Shown: piece by piece, positions 1 through 12,338 of the stretch
Layout of the letters: every line of letters begins with the position of its first letter
Numbering within the stretch: the first letter of the stretch is position 1
Source of the DNA: Paralichthys olivaceus
Taxonomy: Eukaryota > Chordata > Actinopteri > Pleuronectiformes > Paralichthyidae
Assembly: GCF_024713975.1 (NCBI RefSeq)
Contig: NC_091113.1
Location: 11,482,501 to 11,546,500, forward strand
Length of the DNA stretch: 64,000 nucleotides
Direction of reading: 5' to 3'
The notes under the pieces: model-generated
Seen by the model: the letters and a program-made list of their open reading frames with translations, nothing else
What the model was told of the DNA's origin: nothing
Databases searched by the model: none
Made by a program: the position numbers and the translations under genes

Positions 1-1290
1 AGCAGTATCCCAGTCAGAAGAAACTGGGTGAAAAACTCGGCCATTTTGGGTCAAAACCTGCCAAATGTTGTATAGGTAGCATTAAAAACATACATAGCAT
101 ATAAACACACTGCGAATGTCTCACCGTATTTAAAAGCATTAAGGGAATGGATTCATTCGGGGTAGATGTTTATTTTGTGACCAAATGATGTGAAAGAGTG
201 CTCTGTAGCTGAATGACTACATTATTTACCTCACCAAGTAGCTCCATTTATAATGTACAGTAAACATAAGGAAAACGCTGAGATACAGGTTCTATTTTTA
301 GACCAGCAGTGCAATCGTTTACCCACAATTTGGCACATTCTGTCCTTTTTACAGCGACGAAAACACATCTCTGTTAAATACACAGCTTGCAACATGATGC
401 TATGTATGTGACCTGAGCAGGTGTTGCACAGTCTTGCGAAATGTCCAATGAGGTGAATTTGTAAGGTTGCAAGAGGATAAAACAACATTGTGTTTGTTAA
501 GGGTGGTTGGGGAAATTGACTGAGCGATATCAGATAGTTCTCTTACATTACATTTTCTGAAAAGATAGCCCACATTAAATTTGACCTCTGAATACCTTTT
601 ATTCAAAAATAGATTACTTAGATTCTTAAAAAAGTGGGAGCTGCTTTAGTTTTCCTACAACTATTTGGAAACTCTGCGATGGTAAACCAAATTTCTTTAA
701 AAATGCCTCATAAACAGGAAACATGGTTCCAACCCAACCTCCTCTTCATCAAGTGTAAATATTGATGAAAATAATCAGTATTTACCCCCCATTCTAAAAC
801 GAAAGTTAATGTTTCACTGATGCAATCTGAGAGTTGATTTGAGTCCATGGTCAAAATGACAGTCACAGTGATGGAATATTTAGTGGGGAGGCTGTGGAGT
901 CAGAGATTTGGACAGCAAACAATTATCTTTGCCACAACACAACGATGGAAAATCCCTTCAACATTTACATGATCTCAGGTCCATATGGAGTCTGAGGGAA
1001 ATAAACAACTGAACATGTCTGTGATATCTTAAAAAGACAGTATGGCAGCGGGCAATATGGCCAAAAGTTCAAGATTCTATCAATGTGGACTGAACTTTTG
1101 TTGTATTGATATTGATGGAAAATAAATTGCAGAGTGAAGCCCTTTGCTGAGAGTAAATTATGTAAATTGGGAACATGGAGAAATGGTGTCTTTAGAAATT
1201 AAAAAAAGTCTATTTTTGACATTTAATAATTGAAAACTGTGCATTTTGAGGAGTTACTTTTAGCTTAACGCTCAATCACAAAGTTTCTCT
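1..1290. other. Intergenic flank upstream of slc16a6, no gene seen
   Basis: This AT-rich stretch has only short open frames without recognisable domains or codon structure. I see no splice-bounded coding exon on either strand and no clear repeat. It ends at the CpG-richer slc16a6 promoter region. Confidence 0.5.
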
Positions 1291-1299
1291 GGCACACAG

Positions 1300-1680
1300 G
1301 GCTGAGTGTGTGTGCGCGCACCCCCCACGGTTGCAGGGGGTTCTGAGGAATCTGCAGACGCACATGGAGCGAGGGGGGGAGAACTGGTTGTAACCAGATC
1401 TTTAGCCCCTCTGTCCTCCCCCCTTCAGAGGAGGGGAGGCTTGGGGGTAGTCCAAGAGACCGCCTGCCAGGCCCACGGGGCATGTTCGTGCGCGTCCTCG
1501 TGTGCCTCCATGTGTGCGTATGTTTGTGGACACCGGCACGCGAGAAAATGACCGTGCGTAAAACCCGGCAAAACCTGCTGCCGTTCATTGACTCAGCGCG
1601 CGCAACAGCAGACCAGTCGGACCTCTGGAGCGAGAGTCGAGCGGAGAGGAAGAGATAGTGTGAGAGGCTGCTGCACAGGT
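1300..1680 (+). promoter_or_regulatory. slc16a6: Probable slc16a6 promoter and non-coding first exon
   Basis: GC content and CpG density rise sharply between about 1300 and 1680 compared with the AT-rich flanks. A good splice donor (CACAG|GTGAGAC) lies at 1678/1679. The first coding exon begins at 3078, only two bases before the ATG, so at least one upstream untranslated exon is required; this block is the natural candidate. The transcription start itself cannot be placed from sequence. Confidence 0.5.
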
Positions 1681-1866
1681 GAGACACGCTGCTACTGCTC
1701 CACTCAGCTCAATCTAATCCAACACACTTCATTTCCTCAACTGCTGCTTAAATGTGAGGCTCAGCGCCAAGTACTTACAGTTTGACTTGTTGTTCGAGTC
1801 GCACCGAGCCGCCAAACACCCAGAGCGTTGCGTCAGCTGCACGAGGACGAAACATACGAGTCCGAT

Positions 1867-2255
1867 ATGTCAACATAACCACTCCTCTGAGATGAATCTA
1901 TACAGTGATCGAAAGTGGAGTTTGAAATTCTTGTTGTTGGATTCTAAGTATAAGTAACAAATGAAGTTGTAATTTAGTAATCCAGTATTGATAATGAAAA
2001 TAAGCAAAAACAGTTTTTAAACATGTCAAAATGACCACTCCTCTGAAATAAATCAAAGCAATGATCAAACATTTCAAATATTTTTTCTTTTGTTTGTGGA
2101 TTTTAAGTAACAAATTAAGTTGCAACCTAGTAATCTAGTATTGAAAATACAAATTAAAAACTGACAAAGTAAAAACGGTTTTTAACATGTCAATATGACA
2201 ACTCCTCTGAAATTAATCAATACAATGACAAAGTAAAACATTTCTAATTATTTAT
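1867..2255. repeat. Tandem repeat, ~160-bp unit, about 2.4 copies
   Basis: Three successive copies begin with ATGTCAA followed by ...ACTCCTCTGA at 1867, 2023 and 2187 (spacings 156 and 164 bp). Each continues with a TCAATACAATGA-like stretch, and the first two also share a GTAACAAAT.AAGTTG motif and a TAGTAATC.AGTATTGA motif. The third copy is partial. The array sits in the first intron of slc16a6. The copies are diverged, so it is an old local duplication. Confidence 0.75.
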
Positions 2256-3079
2256 CAGTGCAACCTTCTGTTCAAATTGTGTCACTGTAAGCAGTGAGTC
2301 AGTTTATGCTTTGATTAACATACCAGAACAGCTTATGAGTGCCACATCAAGCTGTGTGTTTGGGGTGGTTCTAAGTCTAATCTGATTAAATATGGGGTCA
2401 ATCTAAAACAACATAGTTAAGTGTTGCTCTGAAGCAAAAGGATAGAAAGAGGTAAACTATTACTCACGCCTATTCCTTCACATTCCTTCCTAATGTGAGT
2501 TTATCTAGGCCAAAGGTTGATTATCAAGATTATCAAGGTTGCAGATCTACACCTAGAAAAGTGATTAGTATCAGAGAGGCTGGACTTCAACTTCTACCTC
2601 GACCATCTTTAGTTACAGCACTAATGGTGTTTGTACACAAATCTTGGTGAGGATGCACAGAATCACCATTTAAAAAATAATTAGCTGATAAAAAGACGGA
2701 GGGAAATAAGGAAGAAAGTTCAAATGAAATCAGCGCAATACACTGCCCGACTCACCTGAAGCTGACTTGTGTGCTGCGGAAAGGTCGGAGGCGCACACAG
2801 CTCCGTTGATGCTGGAGTGTAGTGATCCTCTGCCAAGGTTGTGTTTTCACCCCTGCCTTTTTGTTTGTTGGTTGGTTTGGGCTCTGCTGAGCACCATTCT
2901 AGTTTCTAGTTCAATCTGACCTGGGTTATGTTCACATTTATGAAAACCTAATTTTTTGACCCTTATATTTTTATGTATTCCTCAATTCAGAATTCAAATT
3001 TAAATATGTGTTTAAGTTTATTTTTGACATTTTCAACAACTATACCGGTCACTAAAACTGCCTTTTGGTTTTTCCAGTC

Positions 3080-6000
3080 ATGGTACTGTGTGGCACCAAG
3101 GTACCACGTTTCTTGGGGCCCAACGTGTACTCAGAGCCTCCCGATGGAGGCTGGGGATGGATGGTGGCTGCGGCCTTCTTCGTGGTGGAGGTTTTCACCT
3201 ACGGTACCATCAAGAGCTTCGGCATCTTCCTTCAGGACCTGATGGAGGAGTTCGGGGAGACCAACAGTCGAGTCTCCTGGATTGTCTCCATTTGTGTCTT
3301 TGTCATGACCTTCAACGGTGAGTGCAGGGGATACAGGGGCACAAAAACAAAGTCAAAAGATGATGACGTTTTGAGAACTACTGCTTTGCTGCTGACTCTA
3401 AACAGACCTGTGATCCCTGTTGGTCCTCAGGTCCTCTCTCCTCTGTGATGACAAGCCGCCTCGGCTTCCAACCCGTCGTCATGATTGGAGGATTGCTAAT
3501 TTCCTCGGGTACCATTGCCACCAGCTTCACCAGCTCCATCAACCAAATATACATCACCTATGGTTTAGTTGCGGGTATTAAATTGCTTTCCTGCTCCTTT
3601 GTCTCCATCTATGATCCTTAACATGAAACTGCTCTTAAACACTTGCATGGTTTCCACTGTGCAGGTCTGGGCTACTGTCTGACCTTCTTGCCCACTGTGA
3701 CCATCCTTTCCCAGTACTTCTCACGTCGACGGTCTCTGGTCACAGCTGTGGCATCCACAGGAGAGTCCCTGTCCATGTTTGCCCTGGCGCCAGGTGAGTT
3801 AGAAGATAGAAGATGAAGAGTAGTCTGTTTTAATTTGTTAAGCACTCAATAACTTTGTTTTGAGAAGTGCTATGTGAATAGATACTAAAGCTATTAAAGG
3901 CTCTCTGTGTAGTATTCAGTGCCACTCTCACTTACCCCTTCCATACATGTAGGAAAAGTTTTATAGTCCTTCAGGTAACATAGAAAAATTCTTTCTAGAG
4001 GGTTTTGTTTCAGGTTATTATACAGTAATATCACTAACATAGTTATTATTATATATACATTCAATTTATTTAATCTCTGCCCATGAATCTTCCAGAAATC
4101 CCACACACTGGGCTTTTGATACAATGATAGCAGCCTATTTACAAGCCAGATCTCAAACTCCTCATACTTAATGCTCCATGTGCAGTTTTTTTAGATGAAA
4201 ACTCCCTGATGAATATTCTTTCTTGATTTTTAGCCTTTTCTGCACTGAGGGACCACATTGGCTGGCGACGCACCATTGCAGTGATCGGAGCGATGCAAAG
4301 CACCATCATCATCTGTGGTGCTTTGCTTCGGCCAATCGTTATCAAACCCAGAGCATCCCACAAGAGAGAGACTGACGGAGCATCCCCAAAGGAACTGGAA
4401 CACCTCAGCGCACAGAAGAATGTGGAGGACACAAACCCAGAGGACTCAGTAACAAACAATATCGCAAAAGCAGCATACAGTCTGGACAAGGAGTTGACCA
4501 GAGGCTCCGTAAGCACCGGAGACTCCGGTGTACAGTCTCTATATGGTGGAGATAAAAGCAGCACAGAGGAGAAGACCTTACTGCACAAACACGCAGGGTC
4601 AGAGACAGAGAGGGATTATGTGGAAAACAGTGAATCAGGGATTAAAGAAGCTGAGACTGAGGAGGAGAAAGATTACAGAGATGCTGAGAAACAAACTATG
4701 AAAGACGAGGAAAATGAATCGGGAGGAGATACGCTACCTCCAAAGAATTCAAAACTTCTAGATTTCTCCATCCTCAGAGAGTGCAACTTCATTCTCTACT
4801 GTCTGTTCGGGCTGTTTGCCACACTCGGCTTCTTCGCCCCCCAGCTCTACATCATCGAGCTGAGCGTGAGTCTGGGCGTGGAGCGGGACCGCGCCGCCTA
4901 CATGCTCTCCACCATGGCTGTGGCTGAAATCTTGGGCCGATTCTCCATTGGGTGGATCCTGACGCGAAAGCAGTTCATGAAGAGAAAGCTGTATGTTCTT
5001 TTGGTGTGTGTCATTGTAATGACAGCAGATCTGGTGGGATTTACTTTGGTCACGGAGTTCTACGGGCTGGCTGTGTGCTGTGCTTTGTACGGCTTCTTTA
5101 TGGGGACGCTAGCCTGCACCCACATCCCCATACTGGCTGAGGATGATGTCGTCGGCATAGAGAGAATGTCTTCGGCTGCTGGTGTCTATGTTTTCATACA
5201 AAGCTTCGCCGGGCTCGCCGGACCCCCACTTGGAGGTAAGTGTTATCTCTTAATTACACGTTTCAAGGATACTGAGGTTCCACTTTACCACAGGTTTTAT
5301 CTTCTGATCACTAAAGGATAGTTCATGACATGACGAAAATCTAATTTTGACAACCGTAGCACTGAAAACCGTACATCATATTTTGCACTATGTTGACTGT
5401 GTGAAGTGATTGTAAACATAGTGGACAATCAAAGTAAGATGGTTGGTGAAAGTGATGCAGTGACTTCAAGAGCTACATGAGATGTGTAATGTTTTCTATG
5501 TAAAAGGTATACTCCGTCATCTTAGTGTTGCACTTATTTAAAGTAGGAGAACTTAAAAACAGTCAAAAGAGAACAACATGCATTAACCAGAAATATCACC
5601 AACGGTTACATACATTTCTACATTACAACTGTTCAATTGTTACATACAGCCTCTCCAGATAATTTTAGGAAAATTACTTCAGTTCATATCAGCTACAGTC
5701 AGAGACATTACACAGTGGTTGAACTGGGTACTACACTTCACAAACGTGACTTGTGAAATCTTCCGACTGCTCCTTTAATGCTTCTTTTTACTCCTCCTCT
5801 ATCCGCAGGTGTGCTGGTGGATGTGACTCACAACTACGGCTCGGCCTTCTACTCGTGTGCAGCCGGCATGGCGCTGAGTTCCCTGTTCCTCGGTTTGGTA
5901 AAACCTGCTAAGAGAGGACTTCTTTGTAGGAAGAGGACTTCAAAACAGTTTGAAGACGTATGTGCACATGAAGAGGAGCCAGAGGAACAGAGCAAGGAGC

Positions 6001-6107
6001 ATAAACGGGACAGAACTGACGGCCCTCGCGACTGCTCTGAAGTGGGGGCCAACTCCGACCACAAGGGGGCCACGGGAGACGTCGAGGAGGTTATACTTTT
6101 TGCTTGA
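3080..6107 (+). CDS. slc16a6: Monocarboxylate transporter 7 (SLC16A6), complete, 5 coding exons
   Basis: Predicted 12-TM plasma-membrane transporter of the MCT/SLC16 family. Family knowledge: zebrafish slc16a6a exports the ketone body beta-hydroxybutyrate from hepatocytes. Coding exons 3080-3317, 3431-3574, 3665-3793, 4234-5235 and 5809-6107 join in constant phase 1 to give 603 residues. Visible hallmarks are the N-terminal MCT signature PDGGWGWMV, the second motif [18 protein letters not shown] after TM4, and [15 protein letters not shown] sequence (here [20 protein letters not shown]) in TM10-11. The TM6-TM7 cytosolic loop (about residues 207-345) is long and acidic, which explains most of the extra length over human SLC16A6 (523 aa). 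The ATG lies 2 nt after the acceptor at 3077. Assignment to SLC16A6 is firm; whether it is the a or b teleost paralogue is not resolved. Confidence 0.93.
3890..4000 (+). repeat. Fragment of a widespread teleost interspersed repeat
   Basis: The segment TTAAAGGCTCTCTGTGTAGT followed by ATTCAGTGCCACTCTC and CCCCTTCCATACATGTAGGA resembles the start of a repeat common in percomorph genomes. It lies in an slc16a6 intron. The same family may be represented at 14957-15180. I cannot assign a Repbase name from memory. Confidence 0.4.
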
Positions 6108-6153
6108 GCTGATAAAAGGGGATGAGGATAATTAAAGGGTCAAGCTATACATG

Positions 6154-6159
6154 AATAAA
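6154..6159 (+). terminator. slc16a6: Polyadenylation signal AATAAA, slc16a6
   Basis: Canonical AATAAA 47 nt after the stop codon. A further AATAAA about 1.2 kb downstream (near 7300) is an alternative distal signal, and the intervening sequence may be an extended 3' UTR. Confidence 0.45.
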
Positions 6160-7586
6160 AGGCTGTTTAAAGACTACTGCTGCCAGAGTGCTGAAGTGAC
6201 ACAAATACAATGAATGAGACCAATGTTAACTGTGAAATACAAGCCTCTTTAGATCTGGCGTCTGAGAGCGAGTCTTGAGAAGCTTTAGATTACAATATGG
6301 AGGTGGCCATCATGCCGTGAATCACTAAAGCACCAAACAGTGTTTTTACCAGATTCAATACTGTTACAATTAAAAAGAGTGGCTATTAAATTAGCTTTAA
6401 GTCAGTATGCTTTTGATACCGTCTTGTTTTAATGGATGAAGGTGTGAAATATTTCTGAAATGAATGGACCTGTCCTGAAAGGACTTTGAGAGTTGCTGTA
6501 GTTTTAGATTTTCCAGAGAGAAGATGCAGCGTTTTAACACTAATAAACTCATCACCTGCTGGTCATCAATACCATGATGAACGCCAGAAAAACTGTTAAC
6601 CAAATGTAGCTGAAAGGAACAATGGGTTGCACAGAAAATGCATAAAGCTCAGGAGTGTGTGATTAAAAGATTTTTTTTTAAATCAAACTGTCACCAAGCT
6701 TACAATGTTGTCATATGCTGTGTCAGACACAAACTATTTTTGTAATGAGTTCAATCACAATAATGAAACAGAGTCGTTTGTGAATTGTGTGTAGTTTTTT
6801 CTTATCGTAAACTTTTACCTTGAAGAAACTGTTCTTGTACATGTGACATTTTCACTGCAAAAATATGATAAAGAAGTTGCACAACATTAAGACTTTATAG
6901 TTTCTTTTCTAAACATTCAAATGCATCAACCTTAGAAATAATAGAAACTCAAATAGAAATTTTAGAGGCAAGTTCATTAATGAGCACAAAGATTTATAAG
7001 TTAGCTGTGAAGTGTCCCAACCTGGTTCACCACATCTTCACAGAATATTTTAAACCTTAAACATACTAATTTAAATTCAACTGAACATTTTTTCTAAAGG
7101 AGGTTATGTTTTCGTGCATTTCTTTGTGTGTTAGCAACTGGATAATTCTGATCTTTGCCTTTGGAACGCAGCATTAGTTCACTGAAAGGTCATCAGGGAT
7201 ACCAGGGGTCAAGTTTAATGTGAAGTTTTGGACGCCCTCTGCTGGATCACATGGTAAACAGCTTTCTGCCACATTCAAACAAAAAGTCAAACTTTATAAT
7301 AAAACGTGTCTTACTAAATTCACATCTACACAATTTCTGTGTGTTTGTTTTACTTTAACATTTTAGTTCTACAAATACAACTCAATATATTCTGGTATTG
7401 AGTCACTCTCTTGTCATATGCTGTGTATTATCAGCCAATATCTGTCAGGTACAATGTCAGAAGTGGTTTTATATCAAAAAGCAGCACATATCTGTTGCGT
7501 GTTGCACATGAAAAGTGTCGGGCTACATACATTTTGATGTCACTTTCTTCTCTGTTGTTTCCAGAGCCACTGGAAAACACTGTAGT
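6160..7586. other. Spacer between convergent slc16a6 and amz2
   Basis: AT-rich non-coding sequence between two 3' ends. No exon, RNA gene or clear repeat is recognisable. It contains a strong CTCF-like core at 7234-7245. Confidence 0.6.
7234..7245 (-). promoter_or_regulatory. Candidate CTCF-binding core
   Basis: On the minus strand the sequence reads CCAGCAGAGGGC, which fits the CTCF core consensus CCASYAGRKGGC at every position. It sits between two convergent gene ends, a typical insulator location. The motif is short and occupancy is unknown. Confidence 0.4.
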
Positions 7587-10280
7587 TCATGTTTTTTCCA
7601 GTACATCCAGGCATCTGTGGAGCCAAAGTGTAGAAGCATGAAAGGCTTCAGTGGGTTTGGAACAGGAGAGTGTAGACTGAGAGGCAGAGGCCTCATCTGG
7701 TCTGTATATTGATCTCTGATCCTCCTCCATCCAGTGCAGTAAGGCCTAATAAACACAGATAAACATTCATTTAATTAATTCAGTTAATCTCAGTGTATTC
7801 GATTACAACTGTGCATTTAGTAATCTGATTATTTGGGCCTGGATCGAAATGAAGGTGCAAAGAAATGTCTTTTAATTGCTCCAATTCTGTGTGCATTCTA
7901 AGTGCATTACCATGGTAACATGTCCAAAGTCATCGAACCAGCAACAAGTAAGTGAGCCACCAGATCAACTTGTACTGTTTTTGTATCAAGGACATCATGA
8001 CTGCACCTCCTGTACTTTTGAGTCTTTAGCACAGTGTGGTGTCAACTGAAGCCTAGAACTGGTGCTGTCATAACTAGGACACACAATTAGATATTGTTTT
8101 CAAGAGGAAACCTGATGATAATTACTGTAAGTTAATATACATTGGAAAAAAGACAAATAGGAAACTAAGGAATCTGGTTTTAGCTTATTTTTGTTATTTC
8201 AAAAGTTTTTCTCTGTTGTTTTTTTTACCTTGTATCTTTCAGCTATTTTGAAGCCGACTGAAACTTGTAGCTTGCGAAGGCAGATGGGACAGAAATCCAG
8301 AGGCCTGCGATCAGACTCCTCGAGATGGTTGGAGCCCTGCATGACGCAGCTCAACCACTGGCAATGCCTTATTCCAAACATGTGGCCAATCTCGTGTGTC
8401 ATTGTCTGGAAAGAAATGTTTCACATTAGGGGTTTACTGGTAACTCCACAGTAAAAAACAAGCAGAGAAGTGAGATGTTTTAAATCAGCAGTATTGAGGG
8501 TTTTAAATCTCCTGATTAAAGTAGATAGCTGGATGACCTTTGGCAGGACCACTCAAAAGTGCATAGTATTAAAAGTGCGTGTTTGTTGGAAACCTTGCAG
8601 GAACGAAGCAGCAGAGTGCTGGAGATGGGGGGAGTGTAATATCCGTCAAACACAGAGTAATCCCCCTGCTTTGGCTGCAGACGTTTTTTCAGTCGTCCCG
8701 CATAATTTCTGCTGTAGAAGTTGTCTTCATACCTGGCGAAGCTGAAAACACCCATTCCTGTGCACAATTGAGAAACAATAATGAGGCAGAGGCAACAAAA
8801 ACTCTCCTGGATCGTTTGTATTTCACTTTAGCACCATCTAGTGGTAGTACAACCACATTACTTAATCAGGGACCAATTATCATGACTATATGACAACATA
8901 TTCTTCTGCAATTTACTTTTTGTTTGTAAATTAACACTGTGCATCAGGGTATTTAAAAGCCATTACAATATGCTGTGAATCAGTATAGGAGGATTATTAT
9001 TAAGTGTTGTGTGGAAGCCTGCAATAATAATCAGAGAGCATTATGGTCCATGCATGAAGTAAAATTCTTCTGTATTTGTTCATGCTGTAGGTTAAAAATG
9101 TCACTGTACAGATGTAAATGTATCCAAACGCTGTTTAACATATTTGCCTGCGCTGTTGTCACATCAAATGATGTAAAATTGAGTTCAGCACAACTTGAAC
9201 AATGAAAATTGAACAAGGAAATGAAGAGGTAGGAACAGAGACAGCTGCCCTTCAATTTAAGGAAAGAGAAACTAAATAAATAAACAAAATAGCCTAAATA
9301 ATGAATATCATGATTTACATATATACTTCTGATCCTTCCCCCACAACATCATGCATGGACCAGTTATACTTTCTTATTTAAGGCCTTGTGGTAAAATCTC
9401 ACCCATACTGAGAGACGCCTGTCCAAAGACAAAGTTCCAGGAGTCTTTGGGGTACAGGTCAATCATTGTGATTCCGACAATACAAAAAGCATCTTTTGGC
9501 TTCCTGTTGCCCAGAAATCGTAGAAGATCACCTTAATTTTAATAGAAAACCGTAATGAGAACGCAACATCATGGACAATGATACTTTTGGATGACTGTTT
9601 TTACTGTGTTTTTCTCCAACATTCCCCCTTTTCTGAATGAAACACAGAATAAATGCCTCAAAACACAAAATTAACAAACTGCCTAACTCACCAGTGAGGA
9701 TCTGAAGGTTGTGTGAGTTGCTGTTAACACGGAAAGAGCATCCCGTTTCAGCCACAGTAACTGCAGGCAGCAACTTGACAGAAAGCCCATAGAAGAAGGC
9801 CTGGCAGTATTGTCTGAGCCACTCCACATACTGGTCTGTCTGGACCCCTGCCTCCCCAAAGGAACCTACAAGAAACAAAAGATAGAATAAAAAGCCAAGA
9901 GTTAAAAAATTCCCACTGTATCCATCTGTATTTAAAGGACATCTATTGAGGACAAGAACAGGAAGCTAGCAGTATTTGACACAAACATACTCACCTATGG
10001 TTTGAATATATATAGTGTTGTGGCTCGCAGTTGGGGTCTTCCTGTAATGATCTCTGTAGAAGCTTTCAAAGTCCTGACACTCCTCAGGGTGAGCAGGGAT
10101 CCAGTCTGAGTCAGAATGCACTGCGATGGGTTGGAAGAGGGAACCCTGCCCCTGGAGGAATCCCTCCTCCAGAAGACACCTTTCTTCTTTGGTGTACTTC
10201 CTGTAAAGTTTAGCCAAGTCCTGGCGATCCGAGACCAAAGCTGTTTGCAGTGTTTCTGCAGAGTGCTGGATCACCTTCAT
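7587..10280 (-). CDS. amz2: Archaemetzincin-2 (AMZ2) metallopeptidase, complete, 6 coding exons
   Basis: Zinc aminopeptidase-like member of the archaemetzincin family. Minus-strand coding exons 10280-9995, 9865-9692, 9531-9403, 8757-8594, 8405-8229 and 7745-7587 give 362 residues (human 360). The catalytic signature HEIGHMFGIRHC places zinc ligands at H255, H259 and H265 with catalytic E256. The family's second cysteine cluster follows as C266, C271 and CPIC (C290, C293), with the conserved MQGSNHLEESDRRPL between them. The ATG is the first triplet after the acceptor at 10281, so a non-coding first exon lies upstream; a donor at 11211/11210 (GAG|GTAATT) fits. The exon 4 donor (AAG|GTTTCC) is weak but keeps the frame. 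In human, AMZ2 is also beside SLC16A6. Confidence 0.94.
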
Positions 10281-10404
10281 CTGCGGCAAAGAAATATTTG
10301 TATTTAATGAATTTTAAAAGGCAGTAAGATTGGAAAATTGACTGATTACATCACTTGCAGCAGCTAAATAGTAGGATGCTAGCAAAGTAAAATGTGTGAA
10401 ATCC

Positions 10405-10510
10405 ATCCATCCATGCATTATCTAAACCTCTTTGCCTTCAGGTTCCCAGGGGCAGTGGAACCAATCCCAACTGACACAGGGCAAAATACAGGACAGACCC
10501 TGGACAGGTT
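10405..10510 (+). repeat. Fragment of teleost 'CCATCCAT...TATCTAAACC' interspersed repeat
   Basis: ATCCATCCATGCATTATCTA, then CCAGGGGCAGTGGAACCAATCCCA and ACAGGACAGACCCTGGACAGG, is a degraded copy of a very common fish repeat whose consensus reads roughly 'CCATCCATTATCTAACCGCTT'. A longer copy is at 19300-19600. It lies in the amz2 5' UTR intron. Confidence 0.65.
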
Positions 10511-10519
10511 TATGTGTAG

Positions 10520-11110
10520 GATGTCATAAAAAAGATATATACACCACATATTTGATAGAAATAGTGTTTGTAAAACTCCAGCAGCATGAGGGTATACGTA
10601 AAACAAAAGAGATTTATAATCAAACCTTATATTGTTTATAATCTAGAATAAAATATTGATTCCAGAATTCACACAATATGAAAATGTGGGACCACTTTTT
10701 TATGACTAATGGTTTATTTTTCATTATTAAGATTAGAAGTGGCTGGAGGTCCTCAATCTTTTTAACCTATTCTATAAATTCATTAGCGAGATCCCTCTAA
10801 TTGACTGTTTGACAGCCTTATAGAAATGTTCTATTAAAGTCTGGTATTATGAATATTGATTGTCTTCATTTGTTTTTTGAAAGTAGGATTATGCAAAAAA
10901 TACTAGGACAGATAAAATGTATGAGCAGATCTGGATCAGGGGGCGGATGCAGGAATTGTTTTCCATTTTTCTTCAACATTGTGAGCAGGGTGTGTTTTTC
11001 AACCTTTTCATCGATTTCTCAGAAAGTAATTCAAGGATCTTGATGAAATAATCAGTGTAAATGCAGTTCATGAATTGATTTTGGTCTCGATGAGCTACTT
11101 GTGAGCTAGC
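10520..11110. other. amz2 5' intron, no further feature seen
   Basis: AT-rich non-coding sequence between the first amz2 coding exon and its promoter. I recognise no coding exon or additional repeat. Confidence 0.4.
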
Positions 11111-11199
11111 ATCGAGTCAGTAAACAACGCGTCGCAGCACTTCCGGTCGACAGTGTAAACGACCTCCTGAACATTCTATCAGAATGTCTGTTTCTCTGT

Positions 11200-11900
11200 G
11201 AATGAATTACCTCGTTAATGTGGGAAAAGGTGAAAATAAGAGAACGTCCCAGAGGAGACGAACAACTTCTCCATGTTGTTGACACCGGAAGTCGTTTCCT
11301 CTGTGACGTCATGTAAACAGAGGGGCGGAGCTTCGGGCGACACCGACGAGCAGCAGCGAAGAAGACGAACCTGCTGCGATGGCTCAGCTAATAGCACCGA
11401 GCTATCAATGACTTACATCTGACCACTTTACTCTGTCATAGTTTATTAACTTTACCTGTTTGAGTGTCCAACGGGAGACTGTCACCAAGTCCCGGCATCA
11501 GCGAACGGCGAGAGAACGTAGTACGAAAGCGGAAGAACTTTCCGGTGCAGTTAGCTTAAGTAGTTAGCTTCGGCGCCGCCGCTCACTAGCAGCAGCAGCA
11601 GCTAGCGGGCTAGCCTAGCTTAGCTTAGCCGGCTCTCTTTGCTGTCCTGCCTGGAGCTCCTCGAGATTCCACTGCGTAAACGAGAGTACCTAGCAGCTAG
11701 CTGGTTAGCTGGTTAGCTCCCAGGCTTCCAGAGACCGGCTGTGGTGTCACCGGGGCGTTGGGTGGTTGGTTGGCCGGTAGGTTGGGCTGGACTCTGAGCA
11801 GTGACAGGGCTGAAGTAACCGTCAGCGGAGGTTTGTGTTGTAGCCAGCCGGAGGCTCACTCTCTCTCACGTCCTGGATTTCGTGATGAGATGAGAGGAAG
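11200..11900. promoter_or_regulatory. CpG-rich bidirectional promoter, amz2 (-) / fam104a (+)
   Basis: CpG dinucleotides are dense from about 11280 to 11880 between two divergent genes. A minus-strand donor at 11211 fits the amz2 first exon, and the fam104a coding start is at 12045. The interval 11555-11715 holds an unusual cluster of TTAGC/GCTAGC motifs (for example CTAGCTTAGCTTAGCC and CTAGCTGGTTAGCTGGTTAGC). Transcription starts are inferred, not seen. Confidence 0.6.
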
Positions 11901-12044
11901 CTTGCCATATTGATTTTTTTCTACGGAATGATTGTGGAGCTGTAACATAGTAAGGGCATCGGATCCGGCCCCACAAGAAGTGTCGACCTTTCTGTTTGCC
12001 CCCCCTCCCCCCTTTCTAAAAACACACCCGACAAGACCGGAGAA

Positions 12045-12295
12045 ATGCTGACTGACAACAGGTAACCCTTTCAACACGAACCCAGCCCCTTCATTCCACA
12101 CAGGATTACAGTCAAACATCTTAACTGTACTGCAGCATAGTGTCCAGATCATTCCATACTACACTAACCCACACTGTTCGATCTAACAAGGCCGTCTCAG
12201 TATGTTGGATTACACTCCTGCTAAATCCCAGTGAAGTTATGTTAATCAATTTGTTCTCATAATGGGAGTCCCACATTTCTATTCATGTAACTGCT

Positions 12296-12338
<43 letters not shown>

